DNA of 64,000 nt from the NCBI RefSeq assembly GCF_013365535.1, contig NZ_CP053590.1, forward strand, positions 3,524,501 to 3,588,500. Direction: 5' to 3'. Positions 1 through 7,996 of this stretch are shown in pieces. A program made the position numbers and the translations under genes. How positions within the stretch are numbered: the first letter of the stretch is position 1; every line of letters starts with the position of its first letter. The DNA is from Aquimarina sp. TRL1. Its GTDB lineage: Bacteria; Bacteroidota; Bacteroidia; Flavobacteriales; Flavobacteriaceae. Under the pieces are notes generated by a model. That model made no database searches, had not been told where the DNA came from, and was given only the letters and a program-made list of their open reading frames with translations.

Positions 1-247
1 GGTAAAGTGTATCGTTCTGTATGCGCAAGGATTTTTCTATTTCTTGAAATGCTCCTTGCCGATTTAGGATACAAGATATAGGGGTTGTATCATAAAAAGA
101 ATAATGAGTACTATCTTTTATAGTAAGTATCCAACCAGAGGCGATTGATTCCCAATTTCCATTAAGAGACTGAAGAGGTGGTTGTTTTTTTTGACAAGCT
201 GTAATTGCCCAAAAAATAAGGAGTATAAAAGTAATATTTGTTCGCAT
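1..247 (-). CDS. Partial lipoprotein, N-terminal part only (possible S41-type peptidase)
   Basis: The frame is open from an ATG at 247 to the left edge, giving about 82 residues, so the gene continues outside the window. The first 18 residues form a lipoprotein signal ending in the lipobox ITAC (Cys18), so the product should be a membrane-anchored lipoprotein. The segment after it (LNGNWESIASGWILTIKD, then a FYDTTPISC stretch) resembles the small N-terminal beta domain I associate with some flavobacterial S41 processing peptidases. That family call is only a guess, because no catalytic region is visible. Confidence 0.6.
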   Translation of the reverse strand, partial: MRTNITFILLIFWAITACQKKQPPLQSLNGNWESIASGWILTIKDSTHYSFYDTTPISCILNRQGAFQEIEKSLRIQNDTLY

Positions 248-609
248 AAACTTAGATTTACTTAATGAGCTATTAATTTTCTGATGTTGTATCAACCAAA
301 AAAATGTTTCTGAAAAGGATTGAGAAGCACCAGCAATAGTTTGTTCTTATAGATAACGGATATTGCTTGTTGTTACAGTTGTTCGAGAAAAAAACAGGAA
401 ATTATCTTATCCATAGAACTGTATAGAGGTAAGAAGATTATTATGACCGGAGCAATTAACACATGCTTTTTGCTTCGTAATTAAAAAGTAGTGATTAAGA
501 AGTTAACAAGTTATCTGAACAGAAACCTGAGAGTATTTCTTATTGCCCAATATGTTGGGCAATAAGAAAATAGTTGATAATGTAATATGTTCTTTTTTTG
601 GAGAGTCAG
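248..609. other. Intergenic gap with one perfect hairpin
   Basis: No credible gene is visible in these 362 bases. The only clear structure is the 15-bp inverted repeat at 536-569, just downstream of the acetyltransferase gene. The rest is AT-rich and unremarkable. Confidence 0.6.
536..569. terminator. Perfect 15-bp inverted repeat downstream of the GNAT gene
   Basis: Arms at 536-550 and 555-569 are exactly complementary around a 4-base loop (core TTGCCCAA / TTGGGCAA). The hairpin lies 41 bases after the stop codon of the minus-strand acetyltransferase gene, so it probably ends that transcript. No T-run follows on either strand, so it is not a textbook intrinsic terminator; the AT-rich base of the stem may serve instead, or it could be an RNA-stabilising hairpin. 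Confidence 0.55.
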
Positions 610-1056
610 TTATTTAGTAGTCCATTCGTAATAATTAGCTCCTTCGTTTAATTCAAAACCTGTTTTAGGATACAATGAATTCCCTATGTGATTGGATTTC
701 TCTGTCTCCAGAAACATTCCACATGCTTTAGAATCCTGTACCAGTTTTTTGGCCCTTTCGATAAGTTGTACTGATATTCCTAATCCTCTGGATTCCGGAG
801 ATACAAAAAGATCATTTAAGAGCCATAATTTTTGCATTCTGGTAGATGAGAAAAGAGGATATAATTGTACAAAGCCAAGAAGTTGATTTGCTTCATTTTC
901 ACAAACAAAAATTACGGAATCTTTATGCTGGATACGCTCGGTTAAAAAACGTTTGGCAGCATCAATATTTGATGGTTTTCTATAAAATACGCGATAACCG
1001 TCAAACAAAACGGCTAATTGCTCTAAATCATTACTATAAACTTCTCGTATGTTCAT
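610..1056 (-). CDS. GNAT family N-acetyltransferase
   Basis: 148 residues, the usual length of a single GNAT domain. These enzymes transfer an acetyl group from acetyl-CoA to an amine; the substrate cannot be told from the sequence. The acetyl-CoA pyrophosphate-binding motif is at residues 80-101, with the signature R90-G-L-G93 after the beta strand LNDLFVSP. The C-terminal strand contains SLYPKTGFE, the typical family ending. A -7 box (TATCTTTG on the minus strand, 1095-1102) lies about 40 bases upstream, so the gene is probably monocistronic and is followed by the hairpin at 536-569. Confidence 0.9.
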   Translation of the reverse strand: MNIREVYSNDLEQLAVLFDGYRVFYRKPSNIDAAKRFLTERIQHKDSVIFVCENEANQLLGFVQLYPLFSSTRMQKLWLLNDLFVSPESRGLGISVQLIERAKKLVQDSKACGMFLETEKSNHIGNSLYPKTGFELNEGANYYEWTTK

Positions 1057-1094
1057 TTTTCCTGAGGGATGTAAATTGTTTAATAAAAAGCAAA

Positions 1095-1102
1095 CAAAGA
1101 TA
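1095..1102 (-). promoter_or_regulatory. -7 element TATCTTTG for the GNAT gene
   Basis: This is a perfect match on the minus strand to the Bacteroidota -7 consensus TAnnTTTG, 39 bases upstream of the acetyltransferase start at 1056. No matching TTTG -33 element is seen at the expected distance. Confidence 0.5.
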
Positions 1103-1106
1103 ATTG

Positions 1107-2879
1107 TTATTTTTTTGTTGTTTTGACCGGGAGAATAAGTCTACTGGGGTATTTTTTATTGTGATATAACTTTATATGTGCTTTCTGTGCATGCTTTCCA
1201 GATTGTACAGAAGGATCGATCCAGGAGTTATAATTCTTTTGTATTTCTGGAGAGTCAATAGTAGAAAAAATAAGTCTGATACGGCTTCCTTTTTTCAGTA
1301 CCCTGCTAAAAAGGTTTTCTCCATCAAATGTATATTTTACAATCTCATTTTTAGGAACCTTTTGTGCTTTTTCAAGGTTATTTCGGTACCTGGCACGGAG
1401 GTAATCTTTTTGTAAAAATATAGAAGTATTGTCTGTAGTTATTTCATAAGCAGTAAACATAAAATCAGTATCAGGGACATCTATCGAAATATAGGCTTCG
1501 AAGCTAATTTTTCCGTTAACAGTAATGTTTTTTGATAGTGGCGCAGAATGATATACTAATTGATTAGCATCATTCGTATAGCTTTGACTAGTATAGTAAT
1601 TGGAACTGGTATCTTGATAGCTGGGGTTATCTATTCCTTTTTTAGTTAAAGGGTCATATATAATAGAATCGGGAAGTATATCTTTTGCAGGAGGAGATGT
1701 TGTTAATGTTCCTGAGGAAAATAAATCTCGCGCATTAGTGGTGGTTGATTCCAGGTAGAGAGATAATTGTTCGTTGGATAACAATGTTAAATCTGTTGTG
1801 TATTGCCATTGATTAGTTCCCATTTCATAATACATGACACGATTTTTGAGTATGGCAGGTTTTTCTTTTCCTTTTAGTGTCCAATTGAACCAATCCAGAT
1901 ACAATTGGTTCATATCAATGACTGCATTTTCACCAAATGTCAATCCTCCGAATTTACTTTTGGGGCTTCTGGTTCCCCCATGACTCCATGGTCCTATGAG
2001 CAAAAAATGATTTTTTACTGCTCTGGGATTTCCGTGCTTCATATGATCGTTATAATACAACATTGCTCCCGGCTGATCAGCATCAAAATGACCTGTAATG
2101 GACAGAATGGGGATTTGAATTTTGTTGTTTTCTTCTGGAGTGAGGTAGAAGCTTTGCCAAAAGGTATCATGTGCAGGGTGGCTAAGCCATTTTTGAAATA
2201 CCTTGTTTCGAGTTCCTACGATACTGTCATAAGCATAAAAAGGAATTTCTTTCTTGTATAATGCTTCTTGTTTGATTTGCCAAAACGCATTTCCAAATAA
2301 TTTTCCATTTCTTGTTTTTCCACTGGTGAATGTTAACCAACGCAACATATAAGGGAAAAAAATATTATTGTATTTTGGGAAATCCCTTCCAGGACCTACT
2401 GAGGCAATAGGAATAATTGTTTTTAGGTTTTTGGGAAATTGCTTTAGGGTTAACCATTGATTCATTCCCCGATAAGATCCACCAAACATTCCGATATTCC
2501 CATCATTCCATGATTGTTGAGCAATCCAATTGATGATTTCGTATCCGTCTTTTCCATCGTGTTCGAAGGGGATGAATGTTCCTTCAGAGTTTCCTCTTCC
2601 TCTGCAATCAACTGTTACAAAAACGTATTCATTTCGCGCAAAGAAAAGCCCTCTAACGTGGTTTTCATCCGATACGTAGGGAGTTATAATCAAGACAGTG
2701 GGATATTTTTTACTCAGATCATTGGGCATATAGATATTCGCTGAGAGTTGCGTTCCGTCAGTCATCTTTATTTTTTGATATAGCTTTAAGTGTATATCTA
2801 GTGAATCTGTCGATTGCGCGAATAAAGTAAGGTTGCTACTAATAAAAATAAATACAAAACTTAGAAAAATATTTTTCAT
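1107..2879 (-). CDS. CocE/NonD family alpha/beta hydrolase (peptidase S15 type), secreted
   Basis: 590 residues with a signal peptide (cleavage likely after LFA near residue 21), so exported. The S15/CocE catalytic triad can be read: Ser135 in GGSYRG, an Asp in HFDADQPG (266 or 268) and His300 in GPWSHGG. The region from about 345 to the end is beta-rich and fits the jelly-roll C-terminal domain of X-Pro dipeptidyl-peptidase-like acyl hydrolases. Members cleave esters, amides or N-acyl substrates; the substrate here is unknown. The GTAAC-N15-GACACTT motif lies 34 bases upstream (2913-2939). Confidence 0.92.
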   Translation of the reverse strand: MKNIFLSFVFIFISSNLTLFAQSTDSLDIHLKLYQKIKMTDGTQLSANIYMPNDLSKKYPTVLIITPYVSDENHVRGLFFARNEYVFVTVDCRGRGNSEGTFIPFEHDGKDGYEIINWIAQQSWNDGNIGMFGGSYRGMNQWLTLKQFPKNLKTIIPIASVGPGRDFPKYNNIFFPYMLRWLTFTSGKTRNGKLFGNAFWQIKQEALYKKEIPFYAYDSIVGTRNKVFQKWLSHPAHDTFWQSFYLTPEENNKIQIPILSITGHFDADQPGAMLYYNDHMKHGNPRAVKNHFLLIGPWSHGGTRSPKSKFGGLTFGENAVIDMNQLYLDWFNWTLKGKEKPAILKNRVMYYEMGTNQWQYTTDLTLLSNEQLSLYLESTTTNARDLFSSGTLTTSPPAKDILPDSIIYDPLTKKGIDNPSYQDTSSNYYTSQSYTNDANQLVYHSAPLSKNITVNGKISFEAYISIDVPDTDFMFTAYEITTDNTSIFLQKDYLRARYRNNLEKAQKVPKNEIVKYTFDGENLFSRVLKKGSRIRLIFSTIDSPEIQKNYNSWIDPSVQSGKHAQKAHIKLYHNKKYPSRLILPVKTTKK

Positions 2880-2912
2880 GATGTGTGAGTGATATGTTAG
2901 TCCTTAGTGAAT

Positions 2913-2939
2913 AAGTGTCGCAATAGTAAAAAACGTTAC
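2913..2939 (-). promoter_or_regulatory. Putative alternative sigma (ECF-like) promoter, copy A
   Basis: On the minus strand the sequence reads GTAAC, 15 bases, GACACTT. The proximal box ends 34 bases before the hydrolase start. The same two boxes at identical spacing occur at 4141-4167, 6137-6163 and 8187-8213, each upstream of another minus-strand gene. Bipartite boxes about 15 bases apart are the usual layout of ECF sigma promoters; the assignment is inference. Confidence 0.45.
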
Positions 2940-3323
2940 TAATTCAGGAATTGTATTTTTTATTGGCATCATCAAAGGATATAATACCTTAGGGTTTTCC
3001 CTGAAATTGAAAATTTGTTTCTAATGAATACTTCGTAAGCCTACCCTGAGGTAGTTTACTCTGATAATAGGAAGGGCATTATGGAAGGGGCAGAAAGAGA
3101 GGCTTCTTCTTAATAAATGAACTCTTTACCAAATAACCCCATAACTAAGAATCCTGTGATGCTCTAAGCATATATGATACAGTGATTCTATTTTGATAGG
3201 TAGTTCATTTAATCGTTTTTATGTCAGAACAATAGAAGAAGCCCCCTTTTTACTAGATAAGTGAGATTACAATTTATTTCTATAGTGTTTTGTATAGATG
3301 AAGGGATTGTTGCTTTCCATGCA
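2940..3323. other. Intergenic region with nested inverted repeats
   Basis: No coding frame is credible here. The stretch holds a short hairpin (ctac/gtag arms around 3041-3054) and a larger nested inverted repeat at 3101-3243. It is either a structured transcript, a terminator region for the membrane-protein gene that ends at 3324 when read rightwards, or a decayed miniature element. Confidence 0.5.
3101..3243. repeat. Nested inverted repeat, about 143 bp
   Basis: Three pairs of complementary arms nest inside one another: GGCTTCTTCT (3101-3110) with AGAAGAAGCC (3234-3243), TAAATGAACT (3114-3123) with AGTTCATTTA (3202-3211), and AGAATC-CTGT (3148-3157) with ACAGTGATTCT (3179-3189, one-base bulge). 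The right arm runs into CCCCCTTTTT. The layout fits one long imperfect stem-loop. It could be a non-coding RNA ending in a terminator or a MITE-like remnant; no target-site duplication was recognised. Confidence 0.5.
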
Positions 3324-4106
3324 TCAGAATCGTTTTCTGATTTGATTAAAGATTCCCTTTAGAATCATTAGTATAATTTGCAATACAAAGACAAAAATAA
3401 AGGCAACTACGATTCCTACGAGTATCATTAAACCGCTCACGACGATCCATCCATTAGCTAAGAAACCTAGAAAAATCCCTAATACCGTTAGAATAGCTAT
3501 AGTAATGGAAATTGAGTACATCCATTTATCTTCGAGGTTCGAAGTATTTGTTTTTTTTAATAAAAAACCTTGTTTTCCCAAGAAATTATCAACTTCCATA
3601 AAAATATCGTGCTTGTCGTCACTTTTATGAGTAATGTAAAACTTATCTCCTTTTCTAAAACGAATCTCTTCTACGTCTATCAGTGCTGCCGGATATTCAA
3701 GATCGATATAACTCATTTTATTTTCTTCCGCTTTTTCGATACACTCTAATTTGATGGTTCCGATCTGTTCTTTATCTGGATTAAGATATCCCTGAGGAAA
3801 GAAAAGGCGATCCATAGGAAGTTGTTCTTCTGTATTATCAGTTCTATAGGAGTAGCTAAATCCTTTGACACTTTCATCATCAAGAGAAACTTGTTCACAC
3901 TTATAAAAAGCACCGGGTAGCTTCTTGATATACCCTATTTTATCATTTTCCAAATAGATTTCCATCCAGTTGATACCATTTCTCCTTTTTTCGCGATTAA
4001 AAGGAATCAGTTCTTGAGGGATTAATGTCAAGATTTTTTTGGCATTGTTTTCATGATCAGCATATACAGGTAATGCCTGAAGTATTTTTAAGTAGCGTTT
4101 TTTCAT
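3324..4106 (-). CDS. Hypothetical protein, soluble N-terminus with C-terminal membrane segments
   Basis: 260 residues and no family recognised. Residues 1 to about 190 are soluble and rich in charged and aromatic residues. From about 195 to 250 there are two or three strongly hydrophobic segments, then a basic tail (RKRF), so the protein is probably anchored in the inner membrane by its C-terminus with the N-terminal domain in the cytoplasm. It is a single gene. Upstream lie a copy of the GTAAC-N15-GACA motif (4141-4167) and a separate -7-like box TATGTTTG on the minus strand (4190-4197). Confidence 0.7.
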   Translation of the reverse strand: MKKRYLKILQALPVYADHENNAKKILTLIPQELIPFNREKRRNGINWMEIYLENDKIGYIKKLPGAFYKCEQVSLDDESVKGFSYSYRTDNTEEQLPMDRLFFPQGYLNPDKEQIGTIKLECIEKAEENKMSYIDLEYPAALIDVEEIRFRKGDKFYITHKSDDKHDIFMEVDNFLGKQGFLLKKTNTSNLEDKWMYSISITIAILTVLGIFLGFLANGWIVVSGLMILVGIVVAFIFVFVLQIILMILKGIFNQIRKRF

Positions 4107-4140
4107 ATATAGTACTTTGATTCATATGGGTCGTATATAT

Positions 4141-4167
4141 GTATGTCAAAAGCAGCTAAAATGTTAC
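4141..4167 (-). promoter_or_regulatory. Putative alternative sigma (ECF-like) promoter, copy B
   Basis: The minus strand reads GTAAC, 15 bases, GACATAC, with the proximal box 35 bases upstream of the start at 4106. Distal box and spacing are identical to copy A and only the end of the proximal box differs. The distance to the start codon (34 versus 35) matches copy A closely. Confidence 0.45.
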
Positions 4168-4248
4168 CGAATTTTCTGACATTTTTCAGCAAACATAGTG
4201 AAGGCATTTTTTGTGTAGGTTGTATTATCCCTTAATTTGATTACTTAT

Positions 4249-4584
4249 TCATGAGGAAGCAATCTCTTTTGTACATTTTGTTCCAAAAGATTCTTTATCA
4301 AAGAATACAAAGGTTTCGATATCCTGAAAAAAGGTTTTGATACTTGTTTTTTCATCGATTAGCCAATTACCATATCTATCTCTGATGCACTTATGGTTTT
4401 CATAAGAACCCGCCCAAATAGCCCAGTTACTTGCTATTGGGTAGTGTTTTGATAATGTTTTGACTAGCTTTTTTACACTGTAGTTTTCCGGAATATCCAA
4501 AAACTTATTATGTCGTGTCATGTCATCTCCTGCACATACACTATCCCTGTCAGTTTCGACGGTAATGGTCTTTTGCCGAAACAT
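4249..4584 (-). CDS. Hypothetical protein with DSVCAGDD motif
   Basis: About 111 residues if translation starts at the ATG at 4584, preceded by an A-rich AAAGAAT spacing. Longer starts exist at 4626 (ATG) and 4635 (TTG), but the added residues look unlike a protein start. The segment TVETDRDSVCAGDD near the N-terminus resembles a small uncharacterised family in which a beta strand is followed by a conserved SVCxGDD turn. The rest predicts alternating helix and strand with several Trp residues. No signal peptide or membrane segment is present. Function unknown. Confidence 0.6.
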   Translation of the reverse strand: MFRQKTITVETDRDSVCAGDDMTRHNKFLDIPENYSVKKLVKTLSKHYPIASNWAIWAGSYENHKCIRDRYGNWLIDEKTSIKTFFQDIETFVFFDKESFGTKCTKEIASS

Positions 4585-4724
4585 ATTCTTTATATTTAAA
4601 ATGTATTTTTTACAAGTTTGGATCATAACAAACAAAGATTTTCCTGATATATGCTAGTTACCAAAAATAAAAAGATAGGGAGATAGTTACATAGTAGAAT
4701 AAACTGTTTTTTGATATCTATATC

Positions 4725-5084
4725 CTATGCTGAAGGGATGGGAAGATTATGCATCTTTAAAAAAGATAGCTTATCCCAATATCCACGTTGAAATTTGATT
4801 TTGCCGTCCATTACCTGAAAAAAACCACAGCCTCTTAGCCCTAAAGGATCTTTCCATTCCAAAATAGCCCAGTCTCCATCTTCAAAAATATTTATGGGAA
4901 TGCAAGTCATATCAGCAGTGCTAAACTCAGCAGCAAACATTGCTCCGATAGCTTTTTTTCCTTTGACAGGGGGGTTAGCCACTTGATGATTAATAGCATC
5001 TGTATGGTATAATTCCATTATTTTATCGGCATTTCCTTCGTTAAAAATTTCAATCCATTTTTCTATTAGTTCTCTTGGTGTCAT
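4725..5084 (-). CDS. SnoaL-like / NTF2-fold protein
   Basis: 119 residues, the size of one NTF2-like domain. The N-terminal helix with EKWIEIFNEGNADKIMELYH, the KGKKAIGAMFAAEF segment and the C-terminal strand GCGFFQVMDGKIKFQRGYWD are the standard SnoaL pattern (cone-shaped pocket, WD near the end). Such proteins bind or isomerise small hydrophobic molecules, or have unknown roles; no catalytic call is possible. It stands alone, with three TTAACAA repeats at an 11-base period about 90-115 bases upstream (5171-5199). Confidence 0.85.
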   Translation of the reverse strand: MTPRELIEKWIEIFNEGNADKIMELYHTDAINHQVANPPVKGKKAIGAMFAAEFSTADMTCIPINIFEDGDWAILEWKDPLGLRGCGFFQVMDGKIKFQRGYWDKLSFLKMHNLPIPSA

Positions 5085-5170
5085 GAATTTTATAGGTATT
5101 ACTGAATACGGGATTTCTTTTTTATAAAAGTAAGGAATATATCATATGTCATTATTTAAAGTAGATATGA

Positions 5171-5199
5171 TTAACAAGGACTTAACAACAGATTAACAA
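5171..5199. repeat. Three TTAACAA direct repeats at exact 11-base period
   Basis: TTAACAA occurs at 5171-5177, 5182-5188 and 5193-5199, so all copies face the same side of the helix. This is typical of an operator bound by a multimeric regulator. The repeats lie 87 bases upstream of the SnoaL-like gene (start 5084). The AT-rich background makes chance possible, but three exact heptamers in phase are unlikely. Confidence 0.45.
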
Positions 5200-5336
5200 G
5201 CGTTTTTTATTCTTATCTGATAGAAGAATTTTTGTTAGAAAAGAGTGAGTCATATAAATACTATTTAGTTGATAATATATTGTCTCGAAATATTGGAGTA
5301 ACCCTTTAGTTTATTTTCTGAAACCAGGTTTTGAGA

Positions 5337-6095
5337 CTATATAGAAATGCATTTAGTTGAAGTATAGATTTTTATCGCATATATATGAAACATAAGAAGC
5401 GCTAAAGTGAGGATGAAGTATAGACAAATTGATAAAGGCGTTTGATGATCTTGAAATGCAACAACTATTGTAAATGACAATAAAATAAGGAGTAAACAGA
5501 TTAATACTATATGGTAAATTTTCTTAGTTACTCTCTTTTTTTGATAGGCCGTAAAAAATAAAGGAATGAAGAATATTAAGTTAGCAAGTAAGGGAGTGAT
5601 TTCCATATATCGAATACTCATTACCATTGTATTGATCATAGAAAAAACAGCAATAAAAACAGCTATTTTATATAGGTGACTTTGATTCTGCTTATAAAAT
5701 TCAAGAGGGGTGTAGTTATTTGCCTTTTTAGAAAAAATAGTAAAGAATAGTAAAGAGATACAAATACTATTAGAAAAAAAGATGAAAATGGCAATACCAT
5801 TATTAGAAATGATGCTATTACTTATAATTTGAAAATTCATAATCATCAGTCCTACGATGGCAATGATACCCGGACGATGAGCGTATTTGATCTCTTCGGG
5901 GGTTAAGGAAGCTCTTAGTTTAGGCAATGATACGGCAATAATAGAGAAGAATGAGGGGATGAGCCCTAATAGTAAAATAGTACGGGCTATAAATCGATGT
6001 GTCTCATAACCGATGTATAGATATATAAATGCATTGAGTAATGTCAGAATAATGGTTAGATAATTAGCCTCTTTTTGGTTGTAATTGAGTAGCAT
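5337..6095 (-). CDS. Polytopic membrane protein, unknown function
   Basis: 252 residues, almost wholly hydrophobic, with about seven or eight membrane-spanning segments separated by short loops (for example KKANNYTPLEFYKQNQ and AYQKKRVTKK, both basic and probably cytoplasmic). No catalytic motif or transport signature was recognised. It starts at ATG 6095. A copy of the bipartite GTAAC-N15-GACACTT motif lies 42 bases upstream (6137-6163). Confidence 0.75.
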   Translation of the reverse strand: MLLNYNQKEANYLTIILTLLNAFIYLYIGYETHRFIARTILLLGLIPSFFSIIAVSLPKLRASLTPEEIKYAHRPGIIAIVGLMIMNFQIISNSIISNNGIAIFIFFSNSICISLLFFTIFSKKANNYTPLEFYKQNQSHLYKIAVFIAVFSMINTMVMSIRYMEITPLLANLIFFIPLFFTAYQKKRVTKKIYHIVLICLLLILLSFTIVVAFQDHQTPLSICLYFILTLALLMFHIYAIKIYTSTKCISI

Positions 6096-6136
6096 ATCGT
6101 TGGTTTTGGGTTATTGATGTACATTTGGTTATAGGT

Positions 6137-6163
6137 AAGTGTCGTTATAAAACAAAATGTTAC
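6137..6163 (-). promoter_or_regulatory. Putative alternative sigma (ECF-like) promoter, copy C
   Basis: The minus strand reads GTAAC, 15 bases, GACACTT, with the proximal box 42 bases from the start codon at 6095. Both boxes and the spacing are identical to copy A. Confidence 0.45.
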
Positions 6164-6238
6164 TTTTTTATTTGGTTATCATGATGTTGTGATAAAAAAA
6201 ATAATTTTCAGAAGCAAAACCGGAGATTGATACATACA

Positions 6239-6270
6239 AAAAATAACCTCGAAAAGAGGTTATTTTTTTA
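6239..6270. terminator. Bidirectional intrinsic terminator
   Basis: AATAACCTC and GAGGTTATT arms flank a GAAAA-type loop, with a T-run on the plus strand and, because the stem base is A/T-rich, also on the minus strand. It lies just downstream of the DUF805 gene ending at 6291 and must serve that minus-strand transcript. Confidence 0.8.
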
Positions 6271-6290
6271 GTCTATATAGGGCTCGTAAA

Positions 6291-6953
6291 TTAGAAAAGA
6301 AATTGTGTAATCAAACTGTATAATTCCAATAAGATATATACGCCTCCAAGAATAAAAACTAGAAGTTGTTTAGTCTTGTCTTTTACAATAAAACCAAGTG
6401 CTAAAGGAATACAGGACCATACCAGCCCCATAAGTGTACTTAATGGTTTGAACCAGCCCAAACTATAAAAATTATCTATAATTTTCGGAAGAAAGGTATA
6501 AAATGTCCTAGAAAAAAGCATCCATGAAACAACCAAGATCAAAATAAGATCCCCATTGGATGATTGTTCTTCTATTGGGGCGATATCTTCAAATTGTTTA
6601 GGGTTAGGGCCGTATTCATTTTCTCCGGGGTCACTATCCGTGGTAAAAAGAATGAGTAACCAGATAGCACCAATAAAAGGAATGAAAGCGATTAGAATCA
6701 TCCAGCCACTTTTCCCAATATCATGTAAACGTCTTACAGCAACAGCTAATCCGGGAATAATGGTTGCCAAGGCATAAATCCCATAAAGAGGACCGTATCC
6801 GATTTCACGGATGGCGATTCCCAGCACATTGTCCAAAATAATTGCTACAATGGCGAATAAGAGATTGAAAAGTGCAAAGAACCAATATTCTTTTCTCCGT
6901 GCACGGCCATTAAATTCAGCGTATTTATTTAAAGCAGTAATATACCAATTCAT
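6291..6953 (-). CDS. DUF805 domain membrane protein with extra C-terminal membrane region
   Basis: 220 residues. Residues 1 to about 120 are a DUF805 domain: start MNWYITALNKYAEFNGRARR, then AVRRLHDIGKSGW and DPGENEYGPNP, with three or four membrane segments. A standard DUF805 protein ends here. This one has a linker with EEQSSNG and about three more hydrophobic segments (135-215), so it is roughly 90 residues longer than usual. Function of the family is unknown. It is followed by the terminator at 6239-6270. Confidence 0.9.
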   Translation of the reverse strand: MNWYITALNKYAEFNGRARRKEYWFFALFNLLFAIVAIILDNVLGIAIREIGYGPLYGIYALATIIPGLAVAVRRLHDIGKSGWMILIAFIPFIGAIWLLILFTTDSDPGENEYGPNPKQFEDIAPIEEQSSNGDLILILVVSWMLFSRTFYTFLPKIIDNFYSLGWFKPLSTLMGLVWSCIPLALGFIVKDKTKQLLVFILGGVYILLELYSLITQFLF

Positions 6954-7084
6954 AAGAGAGGGTTATTTAGTGTTTATTAATAATTTCTAATTACTAGCAA
7001 TTTATCTTTTTCACATAAAAGATCAGTAGTCTTATAGATAATAAGTTATTTAAACTTCCAGGGGTGTTCCTTAAAAGTTAATTT

Positions 7085-7996
7085 TTAGTATGTTTCATAT
7101 TCAAAAGATACTTTTATATCATCAAATGTCCTGGATGGATAATAATTGGGATACGCTTCTTCTTCATCAGATTTTGCACGACCACTATGCTCGATGACAC
7201 TCAATAAGCCAGTTTTTTCATCTATCACATGTTTGTAATTAATTTCTTCATATCCAGGCGCAAACAAAGAATAATTATAAGAAATGCGTGTTGAGGTCAG
7301 ATTATTTTTACTCTGAACCCCCAATTTATCATGTGTTAATATATAATGTAGTGAACTTATATTAAATATTGGGCTTTCAAATTTGGCATCAGATAGTGTT
7401 ATTTTGGGCTTGGTATCATACTCATATCTTGCCGTGATAATGCGGTCATTAAGGGTTGTAATAGTTTCTTTAATATTTCCATTTTCATAAGAAAGATCAA
7501 CAGTCTTGGTATTCGTATCATTAGTAAAGGTTTCTACTTTTATCAATCTGTTTTCAGTATAGGAATATTTTATAGAATCAGATTGGCTTACTGTTTGCCC
7601 GTTATTGAATTTTGTAATGGTCAATTGAGTAATATAGTCTACTGTATTATCTTTTAAATGTATCTCGTGCAATGCGGTCAGGTCCGCATTAGAAACATTA
7701 TCCTCAATTTGTTTTAGTTGGATAAGAGATTCATTAGGATAGGTTACTTCAAAAAGACGCCCCCATTGGCGTATGTTTATAATTTTACCACTGTCGTCAT
7801 AGATATACTCAAAATCATCAATGTAGTAAGGTTGATCAGCGCTGTGATTGAGATCTATTTTTGATAAACGATAATTAAGCTCCTGCACTTCTTCTTCATT
7901 TTTATCACCTGGATCAGATGGAGTTGTGTCGTCAGAAGAACATTGAATGCATAAAATAGCTGTTAAAAAAAATCCGATAAAATAAGGTGCTTTCAT
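7085..7996 (-). CDS. Lipoprotein, hypothetical
   Basis: 303 residues. The signal peptide ends in a lipobox with the acylated Cys at 19 (CIQC), followed by an acidic linker (SSDDTTPSDPGDKNEEE), as in Bacteroidota surface lipoproteins. The body is rich in beta strands with short repeated YxYD and GxI patterns (YIYDDSGKIINIRQ, YSYTENRLIKVE, YEYDTKPKI), resembling the YD-type repeats of secreted beta-sheet proteins such as DUF4595-like families. Function unknown. A bipartite motif copy lies 191 bases upstream. Confidence 0.8.
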   Translation of the reverse strand: MKAPYFIGFFLTAILCIQCSSDDTTPSDPGDKNEEEVQELNYRLSKIDLNHSADQPYYIDDFEYIYDDSGKIINIRQWGRLFEVTYPNESLIQLKQIEDNVSNADLTALHEIHLKDNTVDYITQLTITKFNNGQTVSQSDSIKYSYTENRLIKVETFTNDTNTKTVDLSYENGNIKETITTLNDRIITARYEYDTKPKITLSDAKFESPIFNISSLHYILTHDKLGVQSKNNLTSTRISYNYSLFAPGYEEINYKHVIDEKTGLLSVIEHSGRAKSDEEEAYPNYYPSRTFDDIKVSFEYETY

